The position numbers and the translations under genes were made by a program. The notes under the pieces were generated by a model. It saw only the letters and a list, made by a program, of their open reading frames with translations, did not search any database and had not been told where the DNA came from. Shown here in pieces: positions 7,911 to 16,254 of a DNA stretch of 64,000 nt. The stretch's first letter is position 1. Each line of letters begins with the position of its first letter. This DNA is from Anaerobacillus arseniciselenatis (lineage in GTDB: Bacteria > Bacillota > Bacilli > Bacillales > Anaerobacillaceae). The stretch is taken from positions 60,459 through 124,458 of the forward strand of contig NZ_MLQQ01000013.1 in the NCBI RefSeq assembly GCF_001865995.1, in the 5' to 3' direction.

Positions 7911-8825
7911 TTGAAAGAATATATGATCGGTAAAGCTCTTTGTGAATTAAGGAAGCACTTTAATATTTCACAAAGAGAGTTAGCTAAGGATATTTGTGAT
8001 CAGTCTTTAATTAGTCGAATTGAAAAAAATGAGATATATCCTTCAGCGCCATTGCTATATGAGTTATCAAAAAGACTCGGTGTTGATATAAATCACTTCT
8101 TTACTGATCACAATAAACCGATACATAGGGTAGATTATAGTGAGGAATTTTGTAAGCAAGTACGTACTTTAATCAATAATAGACATTACCAAGAGGCTTA
8201 TATAATGATAAAAAAAGAAGAAAAAAGCCCTTTATTCCGAAATAAAGAACTTAACCGTTTTATCTTATGGGCGAGGGGCGTTTGTGTTTTCTATATAGAG
8301 GACAATCTGTTAGAAGCAATTGAATTTATTGATAATGCTTTATCCATTCATGAGACAACAGAAAAAAACTATTGCGAAGAAGAAATAGAAATATTAATTA
8401 GTAAAGCTATTTTTTATAGTGAAAAAGATCAGTATAGGGAAGCTGTAGAAGTATTCTTAGAGGCACTACACCAATTTAAACGGTTGCCTTTTTCTGGAGA
8501 TAAAAAAATTCAGATGAGATTGTACTACAATATAAGTAAATCTTATTTTCAACAAAAGCAATTTACGGACTCAATAGAGTATGCTGTAAAAGGTATTAAA
8601 GAAGGAATTGAAAACCATCATTTTTACTTATTAGGTCATCTATATTATCAAAAAGGAGAGTCACATTTATATTTAGATGAACGAGAACTAGCTATCTCCA
8701 ATATGAAAGAAGCAATCTGGTTATTTCAAAAAACTAAGCAGAGGGTTTTATACGATTATGTAATCCACGAAATAGAAAAGATAAGTTCCAATGTACACCC
8801 AAAGGATTTTGCAGATGTAAATTAA
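7911..8825 (+). CDS. PlcR-like HTH-TPR transcriptional regulator (RRNPP type)
   Basis: A 304-residue protein with an N-terminal XRE helix-turn-helix (about residues 8-62, 'ISQRELAKDICDQSLISRIE') and helical repeats with TPR character to the end ('LISKAIFYSEKDQYREAVEV', 'LYYNISKSYFQQKQF'). Length and layout match PlcR-type RRNPP regulators, whose TPR domain binds a secreted oligopeptide. The TTG start is chosen because GAAGGGGG lies 7 bases upstream; the next ATG, 4 codons on, is too far. A divergent short exported peptide gene supports a peptide-sensing role. Targets are not visible. Confidence 0.75.
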   Translation: MKEYMIGKALCELRKHFNISQRELAKDICDQSLISRIEKNEIYPSAPLLYELSKRLGVDINHFFTDHNKPIHRVDYSEEFCKQVRTLINNRHYQEAYIMIKKEEKSPLFRNKELNRFILWARGVCVFYIEDNLLEAIEFIDNALSIHETTEKNYCEEEIEILISKAIFYSEKDQYREAVEVFLEALHQFKRLPFSGDKKIQMRLYYNISKSYFQQKQFTDSIEYAVKGIKEGIENHHFYLLGHLYYQKGESHLYLDERELAISNMKEAIWLFQKTKQRVLYDYVIHEIEKISSNVHPKDFADVN

Positions 8826-8908
8826 TATCTACTAAAGGAATAGGATTATGCCATTAGCAGCAAGTGATGAGCCTAAATAAATAAATTTATAACCAAGCTT
8901 TCAAAATT

Positions 8909-8946
8909 AAAAACGCGATTAATCGTGTGAAATCAATAGCGTTTTT
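8909..8946 (+). terminator. Terminator after the PlcR-like gene
   Basis: AAAACGCGATT pairs imperfectly with AATCAATAGCGTTTTT. The T run closes the hairpin. Confidence 0.6.
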
Positions 8947-9160
8947 CGTGAATGAGAATTTGATTAATTTGTTTGAAATAAGATGTTAATACAGTTGTTT
9001 AAACCTACAAACGGAGCCCGTTAGTATAACTCGTAATTTTTTTATTTTCTATTATATAACTTGGGTTATCCATATCACACGCAGGTAATTTAAGAATTCA
9101 ATCTTCTTAAACAATCGGTATTATTCTGAAAAAAAGTTGAAAGTTAAACATTGATTGTTG

Positions 9161-9268
9161 CACAGTACAACGATACTGTTCAATAGAAAATGATATTCCA
9201 CAATTAGAACTATTGCAGAAGACCAAAGCCTAATTACTCTTTATTAAAAAGTATGATTAGGCTTTTTT
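9161..9268. repeat. Dispersed core-plus-terminator repeat, copy 2
   Basis: It has the same core as at 2461, followed by a segment shared with copy 3 (TTCAATAGAAAATGATATT) and a terminator hairpin with AAGCCTAAT (9226-9234) pairing with ATTAGGCTT before T6. Similarity to copy 3 continues past the hairpin (GGTAAACACG..TGACAG near 9300 and GGTACATTCT near 9343), so the whole unit is about 220 bp. Confidence 0.6.
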
Positions 9269-9401
9269 ACTTGAAAACCTTTGTTGTCATTCTTCTATTG
9301 GTAAACACGTTGACAGCAAGTGTAAAAAAACATCCGAACAGATGGTACATTCTATTGGCTGCAATCATATGCTAACATTTGCTAACGCAATTAAGTAAAA
9401 A

Positions 9402-9429
9402 CTGTAACATCTCGTTAAAGATGTTACAG
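9402..9429. terminator. Perfect 11-bp stem-loop in intergenic region
   Basis: CTGTAACATCT pairs with AGATGTTACAG over a 6-base loop, with no T tract. The rest of 8947-9676 holds repeat copy 2 and no gene I can support. A minus-strand frame at 9464-9676 has no ribosome site. Confidence 0.45.
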
Positions 9430-9676
9430 TTAGAAAATCCCAAAACGTTGATTTACCGCACTTTTAGAACACAACATGAAAGATGTTACAACTTATCATA
9501 TTGTGGGCGGCATGATGTGATGACCGATTCTCCTTAATATATAAGGGTTTATCTAGGATTCGCTGAAAAATTACATAATAAAAATAAAGGAGTTTTCTCA
9601 ATAGTTGACGAAACTTTTGAGAAGGCTTTTTATGTGATTTAACACCTTGGATTTGTTTAAAATCCCCAATTCGCAA

Positions 9677-9702
9677 TTAACATTTATATATTTAAATGTT
9701 AA
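9677..9702. promoter_or_regulatory. Palindrome upstream of the RpiR-type regulator
   Basis: TTAACATTTA pairs with TAAATGTTAA across 6 bases. It is about 80 bp upstream of the regulator start, a place suited to an operator. Confidence 0.45.
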
Positions 9703-9712
9703 TATAATTAAA

Positions 9713-9729
9713 GTAGTAATTAATACAAT
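9713..9729. promoter_or_regulatory. Degenerate GTTGTAATAAATACAAC-like site
   Basis: By eye 14 of 17 bases match the palindrome at 10825-10841 in front of the transport cluster. This suggests the RpiR-type regulator controls its own gene and the cluster. Confidence 0.4.
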
Positions 9730-9782
9730 ATGGTAAGTTAATGTTGAATTTAATACAATTCATTCGAAAAATGGTGATAACA

Positions 9783-10637
9783 ATGGACGATCCAATATTA
9801 AAATTAAAAAACGAAATATCAAATTTAACTGCTTCACAACGAAAGGTTGCAGATTATATACTCAAAAATCCAATGGAAGTTGCTTTTTTAACAGTAGATC
9901 AGTTAGCAGGTTTAGTTGGCACAAGTACTACAACTATTATGAGGCTTACATTTAGCTTGAATTATTCAGGATATACTGAATTTCAAAAGGGGCTTCAAGA
10001 GTTATTACGTAATCAAGCTGCGCCACATACAAGGTTAGAGGCCAATTTAAAGGACGTTTCAGAAAGTGATTTGTGGAATCGTTGTGTAGAAAATCAAATT
10101 AGCAATATAAATAAAACTAAAGAAATTATTACTAATGAAACACTGATAAATGTCCTAGATTTAATTACATCTTCTAAACGAGTTTATTGTACAAGTGTTA
10201 AAAGTGGTTTACCAGTTGCACAATATTTAACGTTTGGGTTGAATCGATTATTAGGAAATTGTGAGTTAGTTATCGCAGACCAAAGTGATTGGGTCGATTT
10301 ACTTTTAAATCTAGACTCTAACGATGTAGTTATTGCAACAAGTTTTCCGAGGTATGCTAGAAGAATTGTTGATTTTGTATCTCAAGCAAAGGAGAGTGAA
10401 GCAAAAATAATTACTATTACTGATAGTTATTCTTCACCTCTAATTAAGTATTCAGATATAATTTTACCATGTAATTCAGGGAGTTTAGCTTTTCATAATT
10501 CTCCAATCGCTTCAATGGTTGTTGCAGATTATCTGATAAGTTCTTTAGCTATTAATTATCCAGATAGGACAAAAGTCCGCCTCGATAAAGTTAATGATGT
10601 ATTAACTAAAATTAATTATCATTACCATAATAATTAA
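9783..10637 (+). CDS. MurR/RpiR-family transcriptional regulator
   Basis: An N-terminal HTH_6 domain ('LTASQRKVADYILKNPMEVA', 'TVDQLAGLVGTSTTTIMRL', residues about 1-75) is followed by a SIS sugar/phosphate-binding domain (about 110-250; 'VYCTSVKSGLPVAQYL', 'VVIATSFPRYARRIVDFV'). ATG 9783 is preferred over ATG 9741: GGTGAT sits 4 bases before it, and family members begin close to the 'SNLTASQRKVADYI' block. The gene is followed by a strong terminator and then by a carboxylate-use cluster with palindromic sites, so it is the likely local regulator. The ligand is unknown. Confidence 0.85.
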   Translation: MDDPILKLKNEISNLTASQRKVADYILKNPMEVAFLTVDQLAGLVGTSTTTIMRLTFSLNYSGYTEFQKGLQELLRNQAAPHTRLEANLKDVSESDLWNRCVENQISNINKTKEIITNETLINVLDLITSSKRVYCTSVKSGLPVAQYLTFGLNRLLGNCELVIADQSDWVDLLLNLDSNDVVIATSFPRYARRIVDFVSQAKESEAKIITITDSYSSPLIKYSDIILPCNSGSLAFHNSPIASMVVADYLISSLAINYPDRTKVRLDKVNDVLTKINYHYHNN

Positions 10638-10682
10638 AAGGTTGAAGGAAGGAGTTTTTACTCTTTTTCCTTCAACCTTTTT
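10636..10682 (+). terminator. Strong terminator after the RpiR-type gene
   Basis: AAAGGTTGAAGGAA pairs with TTCCTTCAACCTTT over a T-rich loop and ends in a T run. Confidence 0.85.
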
Positions 10683-10794
10683 CTATACACCTACATACTA
10701 GTTAACTATAAAGTTACTAAATTATTAAAAAATTTTAAAAATTATTATTGAAAAGGTTTACATGGTAGTTTATCGGTGTTATTATATTTTTGAG

Positions 10795-10841
10795 GTTGTA
10801 ATAAATATTACAACTTACAACGATGTTGTAATAAATACAAC
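10795..10841. promoter_or_regulatory. Operator array of overlapping GTTGTAA palindromes
   Basis: Three inverted repeats share arms: GTTGTAAT-N4-ATTACAAC at 10795-10814, TTACAAC-N3-GTTGTAA at 10815-10831, and GTTGTA-N5-TACAAC at 10825-10841. They lie about 185 bp upstream of the first cluster gene. A related site lies before the RpiR-type regulator at 9713. The array suggests cooperative binding by a dimeric regulator, most likely the neighbouring RpiR protein. Confidence 0.6.
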
Positions 10842-10909
10842 TAAATTGTGAGGTTTTGCAGATATGAATTATTTAGTGAGGTTTCTCAGCTATTGTAATT
10901 AGCTTACTT

Positions 10910-10923
10910 TGAAAGCGTTTTAT
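10910..10923. promoter_or_regulatory. Candidate cre site (CcpA)
   Basis: TGAAAGCGTTTTAT matches 12 of 14 positions of the cre consensus TGWAANCGNTNWCA. It lies 100 bp before the RraA-like gene and suggests carbon catabolite repression of the cluster. Confidence 0.45.
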
Positions 10924-11023
10924 TTCTAATAGATAAAACTTCATTAAGTAATATATTTGTAAAATCAATTTGTAAATAAGTTCAATTTATTAAAAAATTG
11001 AAAAATAGGAAGGGAGAAATGTA

Positions 11024-11701
11024 GTGAGTAATTTACCACCGTTATTAGCAAACGATATTATTGAGAGAGCCAAAAAACTAAACACTACGCTTTTATCAGA
11101 TGCAATGGAATGTACCGGTTCAATGGATTACAGAATAAAACCTGTGACCAATACAGTAAAGGTAGTGGGGACGGCCCTAACCGTAAGTTTAAGAGCAGGA
11201 GATAATCTTTTTTTACATGAAGCTATTCATATTGGAGAAGAAGGGTATGTAATTGTAGCTGATGGTAAAGGTCATACAGAAAATGCATACCTTGGTGAAT
11301 TAATGGCATTTGCTGCTAGGGCTAGAGGGTTGGAAGGATTAATTATTAATGGTTTAGTGCGAGATAAAGATGTTCTTAGTCAATTAGATTTTCCGATTTT
11401 TGCAACAGGTTTTATTCCGAATGGGCCTCTTAAAGATGGTCCAGGTAAAATTAATACATTAATATCATGTGGAGGTGTTTCTGTTCGACCAGGTGATTTA
11501 ATCATTGGCGATGATGATGGCGTTGTGGTAGTTCCAAGGGATCGAATTGAAGTAACCCTATTTAAAGCAGAAAAAAAATTAGAATATGAAAACAATAGAG
11601 TGGAAGTTATTGAAAAATATGAAGAAAATCGAAAAGCAGGAAGGAAAGTAGGGAGTATAGAGCCACCTTGGTTAAAAGAGAAAATCGAATCATTTAGATA
11701 A
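11024..11701 (+). CDS. RraA-like aldolase/decarboxylase family protein
   Basis: A 225-residue protein of the RraA/HMG-CHA aldolase fold. Core motifs are 'LLSDAMECTGSMDYRIKP', 'YLGELMAFAARARGLEGLI', 'INGLVRDKDVL' and 'VRPGDLIIGDDDGVVVVP'. Catalytic members are metal-dependent aldolases for 4-carboxy-4-hydroxy-2-oxoadipate or HMG and often decarboxylate oxaloacetate. The Arg-Asp of the 'GxVRD' motif is kept, but the usual Asp before it ('DGxxRD') is Asn here ('NGLVRD'), so activity may differ. GTG start with GGAAGGGAG upstream. It is the first gene of an operon with a dehydrogenase and a TTT uptake system, which favours hydroxy/oxo-acid catabolism over the RNase E inhibitor role. Confidence 0.8.
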   Translation: MSNLPPLLANDIIERAKKLNTTLLSDAMECTGSMDYRIKPVTNTVKVVGTALTVSLRAGDNLFLHEAIHIGEEGYVIVADGKGHTENAYLGELMAFAARARGLEGLIINGLVRDKDVLSQLDFPIFATGFIPNGPLKDGPGKINTLISCGGVSVRPGDLIIGDDDGVVVVPRDRIEVTLFKAEKKLEYENNRVEVIEKYEENRKAGRKVGSIEPPWLKEKIESFR

Positions 11702-11720
11702 AAGTTGGAGGAGTATTAAG

Positions 11721-12617
11721 ATGAAATTAGGTTTTATAGGTTTTGGAGAGGCGGCTTTTGAAATGTCGATGGGGTTAAAAAAAGAAGGCCTCAAAAATAT
11801 ACTAGCTTTTGATCCACTATGGAGTGATTCAAAGTTTGGGCAGTTGATCCAAGAACGTGCTAATAAAGCGGAGGTAATCCTTAAAGAGATCCCAAATGAT
11901 GTTGTAAACATGGTAGATATACTAATTGTTGCAGTACCGGCTGATAAAGCTTTGACAGTTAGTCAATCATTATTTTCGAATTTAAAAATGGGTAGTATTT
12001 ATGTGGATGTATCCGCTTCAACTCCAGATGTTAAAGCAAAAATAAGCCAAAATATAAATGAAAGAAATATAGCATTTGTTGATGGCGCAATGATGGGACC
12101 TTTGCCTGTTTATAAACATAAGGTTCCAATACTTGCTAGTGGTAATGGGACTGATAAGTTTATTGATATAATGTCAGTTTATAACATGAGTATTAGTAAG
12201 GTGAGTGATACTGCTGGAGAGGCTTCCGCTGTAAAGTTAATCCGTAGTATATTTATGAAAGGCCTTCCAGCTTTGCTCGTTGAAATGCTTGAGGCTGCTC
12301 GAAAATTTAATGTAGAAGAACTAGTAATTAAATCAGTAAGTGAGACTATGAATAGTAAGACATTTGAAGAGACTATGAATAGGTTGGTTACCGGAACGTC
12401 TATTCATGCACTTAGAAGATCTGTAGAATTAGAAGGAACAATAAAAATGTTAGAAGCATCGAATTTAAATCACTTAATGTCAAAAAGTGCTAGTGAAAAA
12501 CTGCAAATACTTGGAGAATTTAATCTCAAAGATAAATTCGAAGGGAAAACCCCAAATTCTTGGTTGCAAGTAATTGATGCTATGGAAGAGAATAAGCAGG
12601 GGGAGTTTTTAAAATAG
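11721..12617 (+). CDS. NAD(P)-binding beta-hydroxyacid dehydrogenase with DUF1932 domain
   Basis: A 298-residue protein. An N-terminal Rossmann domain begins 'LGFIGFGEAAFEMSMGL' (GxGxxA-like nucleotide loop), followed by 'VDVSASTPDVKAKI' and 'FVDGAMMGPLP', the substrate-binding region of 6-phosphogluconate/3-hydroxyisobutyrate dehydrogenase relatives. The C-terminal half (about 170-260, 'IFMKGLPALLVEMLEAARK') fits DUF1932. It starts 19 bp after the RraA-like gene with GGAGGAG upstream. It probably oxidises or reduces a hydroxy-acid intermediate of the imported carboxylate. The substrate is unknown. Confidence 0.8.
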   Translation: MKLGFIGFGEAAFEMSMGLKKEGLKNILAFDPLWSDSKFGQLIQERANKAEVILKEIPNDVVNMVDILIVAVPADKALTVSQSLFSNLKMGSIYVDVSASTPDVKAKISQNINERNIAFVDGAMMGPLPVYKHKVPILASGNGTDKFIDIMSVYNMSISKVSDTAGEASAVKLIRSIFMKGLPALLVEMLEAARKFNVEELVIKSVSETMNSKTFEETMNRLVTGTSIHALRRSVELEGTIKMLEASNLNHLMSKSASEKLQILGEFNLKDKFEGKTPNSWLQVIDAMEENKQGEFLK

Positions 12618-12655
12618 GTTGTAAATAAGATATTCTGATATTAGGGGGAATAAAC

Positions 12656-13660
12656 ATGAAAAAAAATCTATTAAAAGGTTTAATGGCATTAACATTAGCT
12701 TTACTACTTATTACTTTAGCAGGGTGTGGACAAGAAGAAGCTTCAACAAATGAAGAAACTAATGAAGGTGGTTCACCAGAAACAACATTTAATTACCCTA
12801 CTAAACCAATAACAATTATTAATCCTTTCTCAGCTGGAGGACCTGCGGATAATACATCAAGATTTTTGGCTCACCATGCTGAGGATTATGTAGGTACTTC
12901 TATAGTCGTAGAAAATCGGGACGGTGGCTCAGGAACAATTGGGCAGACTGCTGGAGCTAATGCAGATCCGGACGGCTATACATTAACGTTAATAACATCG
13001 TCAATTGTCAGTAACCCCTTGTTTAATAATGTAACGTATACACATGAATCATTTGAACCAATCATTATGACAGTAAACGACCCTTTCTATTTGGTTGTAA
13101 ACCCAGACGCTCCTTTTGATGACATAGAGTCATTTATGAAATATGCTAAAGAAAATCCAGGTCAAATTACTCTTGGTTCTTCCGGAACAGATACTGTCCC
13201 TGCCTTTACACTAAGGGAGTTAGCGTTAGAGGAAGATATTGATATAACCATGATACCACATGATGGTGAGGCATATGCTGTAGCGGCTGCAGCAGGCGGA
13301 CATATTGATGGACTTGTAGGTAATTTCTCGGGCTTTGAAAGTCAATTTAATAGCGGTCAATTAAAACCCATTTTAATATTTGACAATGAAAGATCAGAAT
13401 TGGCTCCAGATGTTCCAACATCAGAAGAAGCTGGAATTGATATTATTTCTGGTTCATGGAGAGGGATAGCTGCACCTGCAGGGACAGACCCGGAGGTAGT
13501 TGCATACTTGCATGAAAAATTTAAAGAAACAACAGAAAATGAAGAATATCAAAACCAAATGAAAAATGCTGGTATTGATATGAGTTATAGAGGTCCTGAA
13601 GATTTTAAGGAAATTATTCAAGATACGTACAACAGATATGATATGTTTACACAAGAATAA
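12656..13660 (+). CDS. TctC-type solute-binding lipoprotein (TTT transporter)
   Basis: A 334-residue extracytoplasmic binding protein of the Bug/TctC family. The signal peptide ends in the lipobox 'LAGC' (Cys about residue 24), then 'YPTKPITIINPFSAGGPADN', 'VVENRDGGSGTIGQ' and 'ANADPDGYTLTL', which are the family hallmarks. It delivers a carboxylate to the TctA/TctB membrane subunits encoded just downstream. A 12-bp perfect hairpin separates it from tctB and may allow the binding protein to be made in excess. GGGGG ribosome site. Confidence 0.92.
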   Translation: MKKNLLKGLMALTLALLLITLAGCGQEEASTNEETNEGGSPETTFNYPTKPITIINPFSAGGPADNTSRFLAHHAEDYVGTSIVVENRDGGSGTIGQTAGANADPDGYTLTLITSSIVSNPLFNNVTYTHESFEPIIMTVNDPFYLVVNPDAPFDDIESFMKYAKENPGQITLGSSGTDTVPAFTLRELALEEDIDITMIPHDGEAYAVAAAAGGHIDGLVGNFSGFESQFNSGQLKPILIFDNERSELAPDVPTSEEAGIDIISGSWRGIAAPAGTDPEVVAYLHEKFKETTENEEYQNQMKNAGIDMSYRGPEDFKEIIQDTYNRYDMFTQE

Positions 13661-13662
13661 AG

Positions 13663-13690
13663 TACAAAGGAAGGTTTTCCTTCCTTTGTA
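13663..13690 (+). promoter_or_regulatory. Perfect 12-bp intercistronic hairpin
   Basis: TACAAAGGAAGG and its exact complement CCTTCCTTTGTA flank a TTTT loop, starting 2 bp after the tctC stop and ending 17 bp before the tctB start. No T tract follows, so partial termination or protection of the tctC message is more likely than full termination. Confidence 0.7.
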
Positions 13691-13707
13691 TTCATGGGAG
13701 GATAAAA

Positions 13708-14154
13708 ATGAGCAAAATAAATAAAATAATTTCATTAATTTTTATTGTTATAGGTGCATTCACCTTCTTGTGGAGCTTTCGATTCCCTGAAGCAACTTCT
13801 GCCTGGCCAAAGTTTTTTTCTATTATACTTATTCTACTTGCTGTTGGTTTATTGGTAGATTCTCTTAAAGGTACTAAACGTGATGAATCAGAAGAAGATC
13901 TACCGAGTCTTAGTGAATTTGGGATGTTTGCCGTTATAATCGGTGCACTAATAGTGTATATGTTACTGCTTAACATTATCGGCTTTACAATACTATCTTT
14001 ACTGCTTTTAGCAGGCCTTTTATGGTATACAGGTTATCGGAATGTAATAAAACTGGGCTGCATTAGTGTTGGCAGTACGGTTTTAATTACTGTAATCTTT
14101 CAATTTCTATTAAGGGTCCCTATTCCACAGGGGGTACTTTCAAATCTATTATAA
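13708..14154 (+). CDS. TctB-type small membrane subunit (TTT transporter)
   Basis: A 148-residue membrane protein with four predicted hydrophobic segments (about residues 6-22, 35-50, 70-95 and 115-140) and the 'FPEATSAWPKFFSI' motif after the first helix that marks TctB proteins. GGGAGG lies upstream. It sits between tctC and tctA as in other tripartite tricarboxylate transporters. Confidence 0.88.
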   Translation: MSKINKIISLIFIVIGAFTFLWSFRFPEATSAWPKFFSIILILLAVGLLVDSLKGTKRDESEEDLPSLSEFGMFAVIIGALIVYMLLLNIIGFTILSLLLLAGLLWYTGYRNVIKLGCISVGSTVLITVIFQFLLRVPIPQGVLSNLL

Positions 14155-14173
14155 CAAATCGAGGTGATAGACT

Positions 14174-15664
14174 ATGGTAGACGTTTGGCTAGGTGCTTTT
14201 GCTACAGTATTTACAGTACCTAATATACTCGCCATTCTACTTGGTGTTCTTTTTGGGGTTTTCACCGGATCACTTCCGGGCCTTAGTTCTACGATGGCAT
14301 TAGCAATTCTCATTCCTTTCACATTTACGATGGATCCTGCTACTGGCCTAATTTTATTAGGAGCGGTTTATAGTGCATCTGTATATGCAGGATCTCTTTC
14401 AGCAATCTTGTTAAATACACCTGGTACTCCCTCAGCGGCAGCTACAGTTTTGGATGGATATCCGTTGACGAGGCAAGGGTTAAGTGCTAAGGCTATAGGG
14501 ATATCAGCTATCGCTTCGGGGATAGGTGGAATCATTAGTGTTATTATATTATCCACAGTAGCTCCTTTTTTAGCTTTACAATCATTACGTTTTGGGGCAC
14601 CAGAGTATTTTGCGTTAGCCATCTTTGGTCTCACCATTATATCAAGTTTAGCAGGGAAAAACCCTTGGAAAGGTCTCCTTGCTGGTGGGTTAGGGATCGT
14701 TATTGCTACAGTAGGTATGGATCCAATACAAGGTTATCCGAGATATACCTTTGGACGAGCTGAATTATTAGAAGGGTTTGCATTGATTCCTGTTCTAATA
14801 GGACTATTCTCAGCTTCCCAAGCATTCCATCTGATGATATCTTCAAAATCTTCAAAATCTAGTGGGCCAGATATTTCTAATGTTACAGGGAATGTCTTAC
14901 CTAGATTAAAAGAAATACGCAAATTATTACCGAATATAGCTAGGTCTTCTATAATTGGAACTGGAATTGGAATTATTCCAGGGGTTGGTACTGATCCAGC
15001 GGCATTTATCGCTTATAATGAAGCGAAACGTTGGTCTAAGGAGAAAGAAAAATTTGGGAAAGGTTCACTGCATGGACTTGCAGCCCCTGAAGCTTCAAAC
15101 AATGCGGTCACGGGTGGCTCTCTTATTCCACTTCTGACTCTTGGGATTCCAGGTAATGCTGTATCAGCTGTTTTTCTTGGTGGTTTATTGATTCACGGGC
15201 TGAGACCAGGTGCTGAACTATTTACAGCTAGCGGAGATATTGTCTATGCATTGTTTTTTAGTTTATTTGTTGCCAATATTTTAGTTATTATTATTGGATT
15301 GTCGGGAGCAAGAGTTTTTTCAAAAGTACTCGTAGTAAAACCCGTAGTTCTAGGTCCAATTATTTTATTACTTAGTATTGTAGGTTCTTTTGCAATTGGA
15401 AATAACTATTATGATATTTGGGTTATGTTAGCCTTTGGTGTTATTGGATATATGTTGCGTAAATATGGTTTTCCGTTAGCTCCTATTGTTCTAGCATTGA
15501 TACTTGGGCCAAAAGCTGAACAAAGTTTTAGTCAAAGTATGCTTATATCACAAAATGATTGGACAATCTTTTTCACACGCCCGATATCTGTAACTTTCTT
15601 GGTCTTAGCTATTATTACCTTTATAACGCCATTCATTCTGGATAGACGAGCAAAAAATAGTTAA
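14174..15664 (+). CDS. TctA-type large membrane subunit (TTT transporter)
   Basis: A 496-residue integral membrane protein with about twelve hydrophobic segments. The two conserved TctA motifs are visible: 'GSLPGLSSTMALAILIPFTF' near the N-terminus and 'GIIPGVGTDPAAFIAYNEAK' in the second half. 'NTPGTPSAAATVLDGYPL' is also typical. It forms the ion-coupled channel of the TctABC system. Start 19 bp after tctB with GAGGTGAT upstream. The substrate (citrate, tartrate or another carboxylate) is not decidable from the sequence. Confidence 0.92.
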   Translation: MVDVWLGAFATVFTVPNILAILLGVLFGVFTGSLPGLSSTMALAILIPFTFTMDPATGLILLGAVYSASVYAGSLSAILLNTPGTPSAAATVLDGYPLTRQGLSAKAIGISAIASGIGGIISVIILSTVAPFLALQSLRFGAPEYFALAIFGLTIISSLAGKNPWKGLLAGGLGIVIATVGMDPIQGYPRYTFGRAELLEGFALIPVLIGLFSASQAFHLMISSKSSKSSGPDISNVTGNVLPRLKEIRKLLPNIARSSIIGTGIGIIPGVGTDPAAFIAYNEAKRWSKEKEKFGKGSLHGLAAPEASNNAVTGGSLIPLLTLGIPGNAVSAVFLGGLLIHGLRPGAELFTASGDIVYALFFSLFVANILVIIIGLSGARVFSKVLVVKPVVLGPIILLLSIVGSFAIGNNYYDIWVMLAFGVIGYMLRKYGFPLAPIVLALILGPKAEQSFSQSMLISQNDWTIFFTRPISVTFLVLAIITFITPFILDRRAKNS

Positions 15665-15731
15665 TCTGTTAATGAGTAAAAGGAGATTAATAGGAAATAT
15701 TAAATATTATAACTAAAATCTTTGTTAAAGG

Positions 15732-15768
15732 AGCGTCCATCAATTTTTCTTTGAGAGGGACGCTTTTC
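15732..15768 (+). terminator. Terminator after tctA
   Basis: AGCGTCC pairs with GGACGCT, followed by TTTT. Confidence 0.65.
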
Positions 15769-15771
15769 CGG

Positions 15772-16183
15772 TATTAATGAACGCATTGGCAATGTTCAGC
15801 AGATTGCTGCTTTTAAAAGAGTAGTACCAGAGGATTTTAATATAGCAGTAGGATTATTCCCTACTATAACCGTGGGGGTGACTCAGCAATTATGGGCTTA
15901 GCAAATTGCCACCCAAACGAATGTGAAAGTGTATTAATGACGTTTGAAGCAGGGATATATTTTAGGAGCTAGGGAAATCTATGAAACAATTTTCCTTATA
16001 AACATAGCAGTTACTGAAACTTATGGCATACCTGAATTGAAATATGTTTGTGAGTTAATGGGTTATAAAGGTGGATTTGTAAGAAAATCATTGCTTGAAT
16101 TAAGCTCAAAAGATAAAGAAGAAATTAAGAAATTAATTAATAATAAAACAAATAATGTTAGACGTAGTGGTATAACCCATTGA
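15772..16183 (+). pseudogene. Broken DapA-family aldolase/dehydratase gene
   Basis: Three disrupted pieces resemble the C-terminal half of dihydrodipicolinate-synthase-like proteins: 'NERIGNVQQIAAFKRVVPED', then 'LGAREIYETIFLINIAVTET', and 'VCELMGYKGGFVRKSLLELS' followed by 'KDKEEIKKLI'. Stops and frameshifts separate them, and the N-terminal half with the Schiff-base Lys is absent. Its place inside the cluster suggests that a keto-acid aldolase step was once encoded here. Confidence 0.7.
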
Positions 16184-16254
16184 TTGGGTTTAACTTGATG
16201 TCTATAACGGATATTATTTAATTGGAAAAAAATAAAAAAAGAAGGGTGAAAATA

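Noticed and set aside
7911..8825. Reading the regulator as NprR or a Rap phosphatase
   Set aside because: NprR is about 420 residues and Rap proteins lack an HTH. The 304-residue HTH-TPR layout fits the PlcR size class better.
9464..9676. 70-codon minus-strand frame
   Set aside because: It has no ribosome site and I recognise no family with confidence. It may be an old transposase edge, but I cannot support it.
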